From Desulforhopalus sp. (GTDB lineage Bacteria > Desulfobacterota > Desulfobulbia > Desulfobulbales > Desulfocapsaceae), in NCBI GenBank assembly GCA_023231425.1, contig JALNVI010000009.1:1-59588 (forward strand): a DNA stretch of 59,588 nucleotides. Reading direction: 5' to 3'. The notes below the pieces were generated by a model. The model had not been told where the DNA came from. It did no database searches and worked only from the letters and a program-made list of their open reading frames with translations. Position numbers and translations under genes: made by a program. Of this stretch, positions 1 to 8,073 are shown piece after piece. The stretch's first letter is position 1. The number at the start of each line of letters is the position of its first letter.

Positions 1-2
1 GG

Positions 3-80
3 CCAAAGCTCAAACCACATATACCTGTGGTTTATAACTGGGAGGAGATTGATCGAGTTACAGATTCAGACAACCTGTAA
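3..80 (+). CDS. C-terminal end of an unidentified protein (5' truncated by the window edge)
   Basis: The third forward frame is open from the window edge to a TAA and gives 25 residues ending in IDRVTDSDNL. The composition (KPHIPVVYNWEEIDR) looks protein-like, but it is too short to assign to a family. The other two forward frames also stay open for some distance, so the frame choice is a judgement. Nothing recognisable lies between here and the tRNA-Arg terminator at about 320. Confidence 0.3.
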   Translation, partial: PKLKPHIPVVYNWEEIDRVTDSDNL

Positions 81-321
81 GAGATTGCGGTCAATGGTAG
101 AGCAATTGATTCCAGTCGTCTGTTTCAGGTCTCAAATCTGAACGCTGCTGAGTCAAAAATATTCGCTGAGGACAGCAAATTGCACCTGCCTGCATGAAAA
201 ATTTTTGAGAACAAAGGACACTATTCAACCTCTTCGCTGCAACATTTTTATCTCTTGGTTCGGAGTAAAAAAGAAAAGGTCCCCCTGCAAATATTTCTCA
301 AGCCACTCTGCAGTACAGAAC

Positions 322-356
322 AAAAAAAAGCCCTTACGAGAAGAACTCGTAAGGGC
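322..356 (-). terminator. Rho-independent terminator of tRNA-Arg
   Basis: An 11-bp perfect stem (GCCCTTACGAG / CTCGTAAGGGC, 330-356) with a 5-nt loop is followed on the minus strand by eight T (322-329). It lies just 3' of tRNA-Arg. Confidence 0.9.
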
Positions 357-366
357 CTGATATCAT

Positions 367-443
367 TGGTGGGCGAGGCGGGATTCGGACCCGCGACCTT
401 CGGCTTCGGAGGCCGACACTCTATCCAGCTGAGCTACTCGCCC
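367..443 (-). tRNA. tRNA-Arg (anticodon CCG)
   Basis: The minus strand folds as a tRNA: acceptor GGGCGAG pairs with CTCGCCC, discriminator A, encoded CCA, T arm GCGGGTTCGAATCCCGC. The anticodon stem TCGGC/GCCGA holds the loop CTCCGAA, giving anticodon CCG, which reads CGG. Length is 77 nt with CCA. Confidence 0.95.
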
Positions 444-467
444 GTAAGGGCTGAATGAAGAGGCCAA

Positions 468-495
468 AATATACAGGAATCTCGATTGAATGCAA
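468..495 (-). promoter_or_regulatory. Candidate sigma70 promoter of tRNA-Arg
   Basis: On the minus strand, TTGCAT (490-495) and TATATT (468-473) are 16 bp apart and about 25 nt upstream of the tRNA-Arg 5' end. The position fits; the -35 is only a partial match. Confidence 0.5.
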
Positions 496-562
496 GCCTT
501 ATGTGAACTATAGTGATTGCTTCAGGTTCAATTCCTTCCCCTCATCTTATTGGAGATATGCC

Positions 563-1786
563 ATGCCTTCCATAAGTACCCCCCTCTGCCACAGCGATAA
601 ACTCCCGGAATCCGAAGCCTGTAGAAGGATTAAAATTTTTCAAAAAACTCTCGCCGAACGCGGACTCGACGGTGCCCTCATCATCGACCGCGCCGACCTC
701 TTTTACTTTTCAGGCACCGGACAGCAGGGATGGCTCTATGTCCCCGTTGAGGGTGACCCGCTGCTGATGATCTTCAAGGAATTCTCCCGAACCCTCAATG
801 AGTCCCCGCTGAAATTTATCATCTCACTCTCTGGCAGTAAAAAAATTCCCCAGACCCTGACCGCACACGGAATTGCCCCCCCCCGCAGATTCGGCATGGA
901 GTTTGATATCCTGCCCGTCGCAATATTTCGTCAATACGAGGCAATTTTCGATAAAAGTGATATTGTTGACATCTCGACAGAGATCAGATTGCAGCGGGCA
1001 GTAAAATCGGCTTTTGAGATTGAAAAAATGCGTGAATCCGCAGCGGGATCCGACGCACTTCATGAAAAGTCAAAAGAGATTCTGCAGGCTGGCAAATCTG
1101 AGCTTGCAGCGGCTGGAGAGCTGGAGGGATATGCGCGTTCCATCGGCCACCAGGGCATCATGAAGATGCGTCTTTTCAACAGTGGGATGTCCTTTGGCCA
1201 TCTGATGGGTGGTGCCTCTGCAGCGGTTCCGAGTTATGCCCCCACCCCCAACGGCGGGTGTGGCTCCAGCAGTGCGACAGGACTCGGTGCCGGCTTTCAT
1301 CCCCTTGAAAAAAACGTTCCGATAATTGTTGATTACGCCTTTGCCAGTAACGGCTATATTTCAGACCAGACGCGAATATTCTGTATCGGAAAGCTGCCTG
1401 ACGACCTGCAGAGAGGACACGATTTCATGCTGGAAATTCAGGAAATGGCGTCCGGCCTCTGCCTTCCTGGGGCAATAACCGGGGAAATATATCAGCAGCT
1501 GGTTGAGGCTGTGCAGAAAAAGGGCTGGGCAGATTATTTTATGGGGGCAGGCGAGCGTCAAATCCGCTTTATCGGTCACGGCACAGGGCTGGAACTGGAC
1601 GAGTTCCCCTTTATCGCCCTCAACCAGAAACTGCCACTGGCAGCCGGCATGACGCTGGCCCTTGAACCCAAGCTTATTATCCCTGGAAAAGGGATAGTCG
1701 GAATTGAAAACACCAATGTAATCACAGAGAACGGCTTCGAACCCCTTGGGCACTTTCCCAATGAGGTGTGCGTGTTGCCGTCATAA
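563..1786 (+). CDS. M24 family metallopeptidase (Xaa-Pro aminopeptidase/dipeptidase-like)
   Basis: Encodes about 407 residues with a creatinase-like N-terminal domain and a C-terminal pita-bread M24 domain. The five expected metal ligands are visible: two Asp eleven residues apart (VDYAFASNGYISD, near residues 257 and 268), the His of GHGTGLELDEFP (near 338), the Glu of LALEPK (near 367) and the Glu of GIENTN (near 381). It probably cleaves Xaa-Pro peptides in the cytoplasm; the exact substrate is not readable. The start at 563 has GGAG seven bases upstream. The frame stays open upstream to 455, but that stretch has no family similarity. A run of nine C lies inside the gene at 876-884. Confidence 0.88.
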   Translation: MPSISTPLCHSDKLPESEACRRIKIFQKTLAERGLDGALIIDRADLFYFSGTGQQGWLYVPVEGDPLLMIFKEFSRTLNESPLKFIISLSGSKKIPQTLTAHGIAPPRRFGMEFDILPVAIFRQYEAIFDKSDIVDISTEIRLQRAVKSAFEIEKMRESAAGSDALHEKSKEILQAGKSELAAAGELEGYARSIGHQGIMKMRLFNSGMSFGHLMGGASAAVPSYAPTPNGGCGSSSATGLGAGFHPLEKNVPIIVDYAFASNGYISDQTRIFCIGKLPDDLQRGHDFMLEIQEMASGLCLPGAITGEIYQQLVEAVQKKGWADYFMGAGERQIRFIGHGTGLELDEFPFIALNQKLPLAAGMTLALEPKLIIPGKGIVGIENTNVITENGFEPLGHFPNEVCVLPS

Positions 1787-1815
1787 ATTAATTGTGCCTG
1801 TTTCCCCTTCAATTC

Positions 1816-1844
1816 TTGACAAGTACACGATTACCAGGTATTTT
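1816..1844 (+). promoter_or_regulatory. Sigma70-like promoter for the ffh operon
   Basis: TTGACA (1816-1821) and TATTTT (1839-1844) are separated by 17 bp, about 105 nt upstream of ffh. It is the only strong promoter match between the M24 peptidase gene and ffh, so it probably drives the downstream translation cluster. Confidence 0.65.
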
Positions 1845-1948
1845 GGTACGCTTTTGAATTTTCGTAAATAAAATTGAATTTATTGAACTGGGGAAGAGAG
1901 CAGAATAAGACACAAGTTCACCCCCATCCAACACTGTAGACGGCGATT

Positions 1949-3304
1949 ATGTTTGAAACTTTATCCGATAAACTCGAGGGAGCTTTTAAAAAACTCCGGG
2001 GCCATGGCACTCTCACTGAAGAGAATATGGCAGACGCCATGCGCGAGGTGCGCACCGCGTTGCTTGAGGCGGATGTCAACTACACGGTTGCCAAAGAGTT
2101 TGTAGCAACAATCACTGAAAAGGCAAAAGGGCAGGAAGTTCACAAGTCTCTTTCTCCCGGACAGCAGGTTGTCAAGCTTGTTCATGATGAGCTGATAGAA
2201 CTCCTTGGCGGAGTAAATACACCAATTGCACTGGATGGCCGGCAGCCCGTCACCATCATGATGGCAGGCCTTCAGGGCTCCGGGAAAACGACGACAGCTG
2301 CGAAGATCGCCCGTCTGTTGAAGGAGCAGGGACGCAAGCCATATCTTGTCCCGGCAGACGTTTATCGTCCGGCAGCCATTGAGCAGCTGCAAGTGCTCGG
2401 CAAACAGATTGATGTCCCGGTATTTGGCTCCACTACGGAGATGAAACCGGTTGATATCTGCCGTCTGGCATTGGAAGATGCCGATATCAAAGGTTGTGAC
2501 ACCATCTTTATCGATACGGCTGGCCGCCTGCATGTTGATGAAGAGTTGATGGCTGAGCTCAAAGAGATTCAGGCAAAAATACCGCTTTCTGAAGTTCTTT
2601 TTGTCGCCGATTCCATGACCGGCCAGGATGCCGTTACAGTTGCAAACAAGTTTAACAGCGATCTGGAAATTTCCGGGGTTGTCCTTACCAAAATGGAAGG
2701 CGATGCCCGTGGCGGTGCTGCTCTCTCCATCAAGAATATTACCGGCAAGCCGATCAAATTTGTTGGGATAGGGGAAGGGCTTGAGGACCTTGAGGTTTTT
2801 CATCCGGAACGTGTTGCCTCCCGAATTCTCGGAATGGGCGACATTCTTAGTCTTATCGAGAAAGCGGAAAAGGTTGTTGACCGTAAAGAGGCCGACCGGC
2901 TGGCGGAAAAGCTGCGGAAAAACCAGTTTACGCTGGAAGATTTTCTTGATCAGATTCAGCAAATCAAGAAGATGGGTTCCCTTGAGCAGATTCTTGACAT
3001 GGTTCCCGGAATCAAAAAGCTGAAACAACTAAAAGATGCGCCTAAACCGGATGAGAAGGAACTGCTGAAGACCGAAGCCATTATTCGCTCCATGACGAAA
3101 AAAGAGCGGGCCAATCATCAGATCCTCAACGCGAATCGGAGAAAACGTATCGCGCTGGGTTCCGGCACGCAGGTCAGCGAAGTGAACCGTGTACTGAAAA
3201 GTTACTCGGAGATGCTCAAGATGATGAAAAAATTTCGTGGAAAGCCCGGTGCAATTACGGGTGTCAAAAGAAGAAAAGCACCAAAGGGTATGAGGCGGAT
3301 ATAA
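1949..3304 (+). CDS. ffh: Signal recognition particle GTPase Ffh (SRP54)
   Basis: The 451-residue protein has the SRP54 order: helical N domain, GTPase G domain and Met-rich M domain. The P-loop GLQGSGKTTTAAK lies near residue 109, followed by DTAGRLH and TKMEGDARGGAAL. The C-terminal third contains the M-domain sequence GSGTQVSEVNRVLK and a basic Met-rich tail (MLKMMKKFRGKPG). It binds 4.5S RNA and signal peptides and delivers ribosomes to FtsY at the membrane. It heads a run of translation genes; the order ffh-rpsP-KH-rimM-trmD-rplS is widespread in bacteria. Length is normal. Confidence 0.98.
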   Translation: MFETLSDKLEGAFKKLRGHGTLTEENMADAMREVRTALLEADVNYTVAKEFVATITEKAKGQEVHKSLSPGQQVVKLVHDELIELLGGVNTPIALDGRQPVTIMMAGLQGSGKTTTAAKIARLLKEQGRKPYLVPADVYRPAAIEQLQVLGKQIDVPVFGSTTEMKPVDICRLALEDADIKGCDTIFIDTAGRLHVDEELMAELKEIQAKIPLSEVLFVADSMTGQDAVTVANKFNSDLEISGVVLTKMEGDARGGAALSIKNITGKPIKFVGIGEGLEDLEVFHPERVASRILGMGDILSLIEKAEKVVDRKEADRLAEKLRKNQFTLEDFLDQIQQIKKMGSLEQILDMVPGIKKLKQLKDAPKPDEKELLKTEAIIRSMTKKERANHQILNANRRKRIALGSGTQVSEVNRVLKSYSEMLKMMKKFRGKPGAITGVKRRKAPKGMRRI

Positions 3305-3396
3305 TTCTCAGTACCCTGTTTTTTTCACAAGAAACAAAGTATAAGACAACTCACCCTTCGTGGTGCCAACAGAAACAACAACCAAAGGACAACGGA

Positions 3397-3639
3397 ATGG
3401 CTGTACGTATTCGTCTCACCAGACAAGGCAGAAAGAAAAAACCCTTCTACCGCATTATTGTTGCCGACGGCGAGAGCCCTCGCGATGGAAAATTTCTTGA
3501 TATTCTTGGGACCTATGATCCACTTCAGGATCCCGCTGTCGTCAAAATTGATCGAGAAAAATTTAACAACTGGATTGGTCTGGGCGCATTGCCCTCCACC
3601 ACGGTGAAAAGCATCCTGAAAAAGGCTTTGACTGCGTAA
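3397..3639 (+). CDS. rpsP: 30S ribosomal protein S16
   Basis: The 80 residues begin MAVRIRLTRQGRKKKPFYRI, the typical S16 N-terminus, followed by VADGESPRDGKFLDILGTYDP. S16 binds 16S rRNA and helps assemble the small subunit body. A Shine-Dalgarno-like AAAGGA lies upstream of the ATG. The gene sits 92 bp after ffh and 4 bp before the KH-domain gene, consistent with co-transcription. Confidence 0.98.
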   Translation: MAVRIRLTRQGRKKKPFYRIIVADGESPRDGKFLDILGTYDPLQDPAVVKIDREKFNNWIGLGALPSTTVKSILKKALTA

Positions 3640-3643
3640 CGCA

Positions 3644-3874
3644 ATGGAAGACCTTATTGCTGCCGTTGCCTCTTCGCTTGTTGATACCCCCGGATCAGTG
3701 CAGGTTCAACTCGTGGATGATGAAGAAAATTATCATCTTGAGTTGAGCGTCGCTCCTGAGGATCTTGGCAAAGTAATAGGCAAGCAGGGGCGCACCGCGC
3801 GGGCGATGCGTCGTCTCCTTGCAGCGGCTGCTGCAAAACAGGGACTCACATCCCGCCTTGATATTGTGGAATAA
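3644..3874 (+). CDS. khpA: KH-domain RNA-binding protein (KhpA/YlqC type)
   Basis: A 76-residue single KH domain with the RNA-contacting GxxG loop in GKVIGKQGRTARAMR. Proteins of this family occur between rpsP and rimM in many bacteria and bind RNA, in some species as a partner of KhpB. The gene is 4 bp after rpsP and 3 bp before rimM, so it is translationally tied to both. The function in this organism is inferred from family and position. Confidence 0.93.
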   Translation: MEDLIAAVASSLVDTPGSVQVQLVDDEENYHLELSVAPEDLGKVIGKQGRTARAMRRLLAAAAAKQGLTSRLDIVE

Positions 3875-3877
3875 TCT

Positions 3878-4450
3878 GTGAATCTTTTTACTCTTCCCGA
3901 CGATGACTGGTTGCTCCTCGGGTTCATTCGCAAAGCACAGGGAATCCGGGGCGAAGTTTCCATACAGTGTTTCTCCGGGCAACCAGAGAATATGAAACTC
4001 TATCCGGAAGTTTCCCTGATAAACAAAGAGGGAATAGTTTCCGATTCAGTGGTGATTGAAAATGCCAGGGTGCAGGGAAAATATGCTGTTCTGCACTTCC
4101 AGGGGTTTTCCACTCGCAATAAGGCAGAAGAAGTCCGTGGCTCCGGGATAATTATTCGCAAAGAGCTTCTGCCTGCTATCAGAAAAGATGAATATTACCT
4201 GCATCAACTTGTCGGGAAATCGGTAAAACTGGTTTCCGGTAAAGTCCTCGGGAGAGTTCGCTCCTTTTTTAATAACGGCGCCCATGATGTGGCTGTGATT
4301 GAAAAAGAGCGTGGTGAAGAAGTTTACATCCCGATGATAAAAGGTGTTATTGTCCAGAATGATGGGCAGGAGCTGGTTATTGATCCGCCTGAAGGCCTGC
4401 TGGAAGCAAATAAAGCGAAAGGAGATGTAGAGGAAAAAGGTTCGGAATGA
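3878..4450 (+). CDS. rimM: 16S rRNA processing protein RimM
   Basis: The 190 residues have the RimM N-terminal motif (LGFIRKAQGIRGEVSI) and a C-terminal PRC-barrel ending IPMIKGVIVQNDGQELVIDP. RimM assists maturation of the 30S head and interacts with S19. Translation most likely starts at GTG (3878), just after the khpA stop; no in-frame ATG lies near the N-terminal motif. The stop overlaps the trmD start by 4 bp (ATGA), so the two are coupled. Confidence 0.95.
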   Translation: MNLFTLPDDDWLLLGFIRKAQGIRGEVSIQCFSGQPENMKLYPEVSLINKEGIVSDSVVIENARVQGKYAVLHFQGFSTRNKAEEVRGSGIIIRKELLPAIRKDEYYLHQLVGKSVKLVSGKVLGRVRSFFNNGAHDVAVIEKERGEEVYIPMIKGVIVQNDGQELVIDPPEGLLEANKAKGDVEEKGSE

Positions 4451-5211
4451 GGTTTGATATTCTGACCATCTTTCCGGAACTGCTTCGTTCTCCTCTGGAG
4501 GAAGGCATCATCCGCCGGGCTCTTGAACGGCAACAGATCAGCGTTAATCTTGTCAACATCCGCGATTTTGCCTGTGACAAGCATCAGATGACCGATGACC
4601 GGCCTTTTGGTGGAGGAGAGGGGATGGTGATGAAACCAGAACCTCTGAGTGAAGCACTGAAAAGTTGCCAGGGAGCTGAGAAGAAGGCACGTACTATTCT
4701 CCTCAGCCCGCAGGGACGCAGATTTAATCAACGGATAGCGGAAGAGTTTGCTGCCGAAGAAGAACATCTTATCTTCGTTTGTGGTCGCTATGAGGGTGTT
4801 GATCAGCGCTTCATTGATTCATCTATTGATGAAGAACTTTCTATTGGAGATTTTATTCTCACCGGCGGGGAACTCGGCGCGATGATTGTCGTGGATACGG
4901 TGACCCGCTTACTGCCCAATGTCCTGGGATGTGCAGATTCTTCCGGGAAAGATACCTTCAGCCGCAACTTGCTGAAGCATCCGCAATATACGCGCCCGCG
5001 GGAGTTTGAGGGTGTTGAGGTTCCTTCTGAACTGCTTTCGGGAAATCATGAAGAGATAGAGCGTTACCGCTTCCTCGAATCAGTCCGCAATACACTGAAG
5101 AAAAGGCCTCAGTTGCTGGAAGAAGAAAGTTTCAGCCCGGCTGAGACTAAACTGCTGAAGAAGGAAGGTCTTTTCTTGCAGATTCGGTCAATTCAACACC
5201 GGGACATATAA
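4447..5211 (+). CDS. trmD: tRNA (guanine-N1)-methyltransferase TrmD
   Basis: The 254 residues begin MRFDILTIFPELL and include DDRPFGGGEGMVM and SIGDFILTGGELGAMIVVD, which form the trefoil-knot S-adenosylmethionine site. TrmD makes m1G37 in tRNAs reading CUN, CCN and CGG codons and so prevents frameshifting. It overlaps rimM by 4 bp and the following methyltransferase gene by 1 bp. Confidence 0.98.
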   Translation: MRFDILTIFPELLRSPLEEGIIRRALERQQISVNLVNIRDFACDKHQMTDDRPFGGGEGMVMKPEPLSEALKSCQGAEKKARTILLSPQGRRFNQRIAEEFAAEEEHLIFVCGRYEGVDQRFIDSSIDEELSIGDFILTGGELGAMIVVDTVTRLLPNVLGCADSSGKDTFSRNLLKHPQYTRPREFEGVEVPSELLSGNHEEIERYRFLESVRNTLKKRPQLLEEESFSPAETKLLKKEGLFLQIRSIQHRDI

Positions 5212-5777
5212 TGAGTGAAGGAGAGACAAGCCTTTATCTGGCACTGATCCATCATCCGGTGATGAACAAGAATCAAGAGATTATCGGCTCAGCCGTTACC
5301 AACCTCGATATTCATGACATTGCCCGAATGGCATGCACCTACGGAGTAGCCCGCTACTTTATTTCCACTCCATGGGCCGATCAGCATACAATGGTTGAGG
5401 AACTTCTCGATCACTGGCGCCACGGTCATGGAGCAAAATACAACCCGGCTCGGAAAGAAGCACTCTCCCGGGTACGTCTTGTGTGGAACCTTGACGAGAT
5501 TGTGGAGCAGCTGGAAAAAGAATTTGGCAGAAAACCGCTGATTATTACCACCAGCGCCACTGAGCGGGAGAACACCCTGCCATGGCAGGAATTACGAGAA
5601 CGAATCGGTGATAAAGAACCAGTGCTTATCCTTTTGGGGACGGCACACGGGCTCGCGCCGGAAATATTACAAAGAGCTGATTACAGTCTGCCGCCGATTC
5701 AGGGCGGAACACAGTACAATCATCTCTCGGTGAGATCTGCAGCATCGATCGTTGTTGATCGACTGCTTGGATCTTAA
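5211..5777 (+). CDS. Putative SAM-dependent RNA methyltransferase (PF09936-like)
   Basis: A 188-residue protein starting within the trmD stop codon. It resembles the SPOUT-like RNA methyltransferase family found next to trmD in Desulfobacterota and Aquificae. Visible family features are ALIHHPVMNKNQEIIGSAVT at the N-terminus, the Gly-rich LLGTAHGL and the C-terminal IQGGTQYNHLSVRSAASI. Its target nucleotide is not known to me. Tight coupling to trmD suggests tRNA or rRNA modification, which is an inference. Confidence 0.85.
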   Translation: MSEGETSLYLALIHHPVMNKNQEIIGSAVTNLDIHDIARMACTYGVARYFISTPWADQHTMVEELLDHWRHGHGAKYNPARKEALSRVRLVWNLDEIVEQLEKEFGRKPLIITTSATERENTLPWQELRERIGDKEPVLILLGTAHGLAPEILQRADYSLPPIQGGTQYNHLSVRSAASIVVDRLLGS

Positions 5778-5826
5778 ATTACGGGGTAACTGGAAACCTC
5801 CTGAGACTTTAACCTGACATAATCCC

Positions 5827-6180
5827 ATGAGCACTATTATTGACAGAATCAACAAAGAACAAATGCGGACCGATATTCCCGATTTTCGTCCGGGAGACAA
5901 TGTAAAAGTCCACATTCGTATCTTCGAAGGCAGCAAAGAGCGTATTCAAATTTTCCAGGGCGTAGTCATCAAGCGCAAACGTGGAACCATGAATGCCAGC
6001 TATACCGTGCGTAAAATCTCCCACGGTGTCGGCGTTGAAAAAATCTTTGCCCTGCACAATCCCCGCATTGAAAAGGTTGAGCTGGTCACGAAAGGACGTG
6101 TACGCCGTTCACGCCTCTACTACCTGCGTAACCGTACCGGTAAAGCTGCCCGTATTCGCGAGCGCGGCCTTAACCGATAA
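5827..6180 (+). CDS. rplS: 50S ribosomal protein L19
   Basis: The 117 residues match L19: FRPGDNVKVHIRIFEG, IQIFQGVVIKRKRG, the SYTVRKISHGVGVEKIF block and the C-terminal RRSRLYYLR. L19 sits at the 30S-50S interface. It closes the core ribosomal cluster; a strong hairpin follows at 6207-6237. Confidence 0.98.
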   Translation: MSTIIDRINKEQMRTDIPDFRPGDNVKVHIRIFEGSKERIQIFQGVVIKRKRGTMNASYTVRKISHGVGVEKIFALHNPRIEKVELVTKGRVRRSRLYYLRNRTGKAARIRERGLNR

Positions 6181-6206
6181 GTCCAGGCGGCACTTCCATT
6201 TTACCT

Positions 6207-6237
6207 CACCGTCGCGGAAATTTTTTCCGCGACGGTG
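6207..6237. terminator. Long perfect hairpin between rplS and rnhB
   Basis: Fourteen base pairs (CACCGTCGCGGAAA / TTTCCGCGACGGTG) enclose three T. There is no good T run on either side, so it may be a weak terminator, an RNA-stabilising 3' end for rplS mRNA, or a translation-blocking stem for rnhB. Confidence 0.6.
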
Positions 6238-6267
6238 TTGTTATGCCCTCTCTTCTCAGTCCAGGCC

Positions 6268-6930
6268 ATGGGCTTGCAATTACCAAATCACTTCCATCAG
6301 ACCGACGGGGATAATTTTGCCATTGAGAGGTATCTCTATGCCTCCAGCTGGCAGGCTGTTGCCGGAACGGATGAAGCCGGGCGAGGACCTCTCGCCGGCC
6401 CGGTAGTTGCAGCGGCCGTTATTCTTCCCCGCAGAGGAGAAACTTCTCTCTGGGTTGATTCAAAAAAATTGTCTCCAAAAAAATTGCTCCTTCTCAGAAG
6501 TGTACTGATGGAATCTGATGCCGTTATTGGTATAGGAGTCAGCAGTGTCACCGAGATTGAACAAATCAATATCCTCCAGGCATCCCTGCTGGCAATGGCG
6601 CGTGCCGTATTAAACCTGTCAACACAGCCGGACTGTCTCCTCGTTGACGGGAAATTCCCTACTCACATGCAACTGCCTCAGCTTCCTCTGATTAAAGGGG
6701 AGAGTCGCAGTGCTTCCATCGCCGCAGCCAGCATTATCGCTAAAACTCATCGGGATCAACTGCTCTGCGAACTGCACGAACAATACCCGCAGTATAACTT
6801 CGCACAGCACAAGGGGTATCCCACCCGTGAACATCGTAACGCCATTAAAAAATATGGAATCTGCCCGGCACACCGGCTCACCTTCAAAGGAGTAAAAGAG
6901 TATGTCGATACTGCGCCAGCTCCTCGGTAA
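6268..6930 (+). CDS. rnhB: Ribonuclease HII
   Basis: About 220 residues with the RNase HII catalytic signature GTDEAGRGPLAGPV, then DSKKLSPKK, LLVDGKF and SIAAASIIAKTHRD, which supply the acidic metal-binding residues. It removes RNA from RNA-DNA hybrids, including single embedded ribonucleotides. I prefer the ATG at 6268. A GTG at 6235 is in frame, but it lies in the 3' arm of the preceding hairpin. The Shine-Dalgarno sequence is weak at either site. The 3' end overlaps yraN by 29 bp. Confidence 0.95.
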   Translation: MGLQLPNHFHQTDGDNFAIERYLYASSWQAVAGTDEAGRGPLAGPVVAAAVILPRRGETSLWVDSKKLSPKKLLLLRSVLMESDAVIGIGVSSVTEIEQINILQASLLAMARAVLNLSTQPDCLLVDGKFPTHMQLPQLPLIKGESRSASIAAASIIAKTHRDQLLCELHEQYPQYNFAQHKGYPTREHRNAIKKYGICPAHRLTFKGVKEYVDTAPAPR

Positions 6931-7279
6931 ATCGGGGGAAGAGATGGCAGCCACAGAGTTGAAACGAAAAGGCTACAAAATTCACGCCCGCAACTGGCGC
7001 TGCCAATATGGAGAAATCGATATTATTGCAGAAAAAGACAACTGCATTGCCATCGTTGAGGTAAAAACACGCAGCTCCGAGATATTTGGTCCCCCCACCT
7101 CGGCCGTCAATCGTCGTAAACAGGGACAAATTACCCGTGCGACAGAGTGCTGGCTGCAAGAAAATCACGTCGAGACGAACCTCCGCTTTGATGTCATAAC
7201 CATCATTCAACAACGCGGCTGCAAACCTCTCCTTGAGCATTTTGAAAATGCCTTTGACTGCACCGGCTTTGGTTTGTAA
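6902..7279 (+). CDS. yraN: YraN family protein (UPF0102, nuclease-like fold)
   Basis: The 125 residues show the UPF0102 pattern G-EEMAATELKRKGY, then NWRCQYGEIDIIAEKD and AIVEVKTRS. This resembles the E-x-D-x-ExK core of Holliday-junction-resolvase-like nucleases. A role in DNA processing is inferred from the fold; the function is not established. It overlaps the end of rnhB, its usual neighbour in many genomes. Confidence 0.93.
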   Translation: MSILRQLLGKSGEEMAATELKRKGYKIHARNWRCQYGEIDIIAEKDNCIAIVEVKTRSSEIFGPPTSAVNRRKQGQITRATECWLQENHVETNLRFDVITIIQQRGCKPLLEHFENAFDCTGFGL

Positions 7280-7443
7280 ATTCGCGGATGTTCCATTCTT
7301 GTCTCGTTGAATCAGCCATTCTCCCTCAAGGCTTCCCGTTTGATGAAAAACATCGATATTGCGAAACTTTTGCGCTATATTCCCACTCTGGAACGGAACC
7401 CTGTCTAAAAAAACAAGAACACGCTGAAAGAATTCCCCCACTT

Positions 7444-8073
7444 ATGCAAAACACCCACTGTAACAGAGGTCTTTTTATCGTCTTTGAAGGTGCCGACGGC
7501 ACAGGCAAGAGCAGTCAGTTGCGCCTGCTCGCACAATGGCTTGAGAACTCCGGGTATCATGTTTTGATGACCAGAGAACCCAGTGACGGTCGACATGGTC
7601 GGGCCCTGCGTGAGCATTTTTATTCCCGCAGTGAACTCTCACCTGAAAAAGAACTTGAGATGTTCCTGCAGGACCGCAGAGATCATCTTGAAAACTGCAT
7701 TCAACCAGCCCTTGCTGAAGGAACATTTGTCCTGTGCGACCGCTACTTTCTCTCCACCGTTGCTTATCAGAGTCTGCATGGCTTCTCAACAGAGTTTTTG
7801 CTGAAAGAGAATGAGTTTGCACCGGCTCCGGACATCGCCTTTATTCTGCAGGCCCCACTGGCCACCTGTCTCCGACGTATCACCACCGATCGCGGAGAAC
7901 AGCCCAACGACTTTGAGACCCGCGAGAGTCTCGAAAAGGTAGACACAATATTCCAGTCTCTTTCTTTTCCCTGGATCAGACGAATTGACAGCTCCGGTGG
8001 GATAGATGATATCCAGCAGAAACTGCAAAAGGATCTCATGCCACTGCTCAACAACATAAAAAGAACCCGATGA
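7444..8073 (+). CDS. tmk: Thymidylate kinase
   Basis: About 209 residues with the P-loop FEGADGTGKSSQ near the N-terminus, the DRYFLSTVAYQ motif and an Arg-rich LID-like region (TTDRGEQPND). It phosphorylates dTMP to dTDP. The frame is open back to 7288, but the first 52 residues have no family match. The ATG at 7444 places the P-loop at the expected distance from the start. The stop overlaps the next start by 4 bp (ATGA). Confidence 0.95.
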   Translation: MQNTHCNRGLFIVFEGADGTGKSSQLRLLAQWLENSGYHVLMTREPSDGRHGRALREHFYSRSELSPEKELEMFLQDRRDHLENCIQPALAEGTFVLCDRYFLSTVAYQSLHGFSTEFLLKENEFAPAPDIAFILQAPLATCLRRITTDRGEQPNDFETRESLEKVDTIFQSLSFPWIRRIDSSGGIDDIQQKLQKDLMPLLNNIKRTR

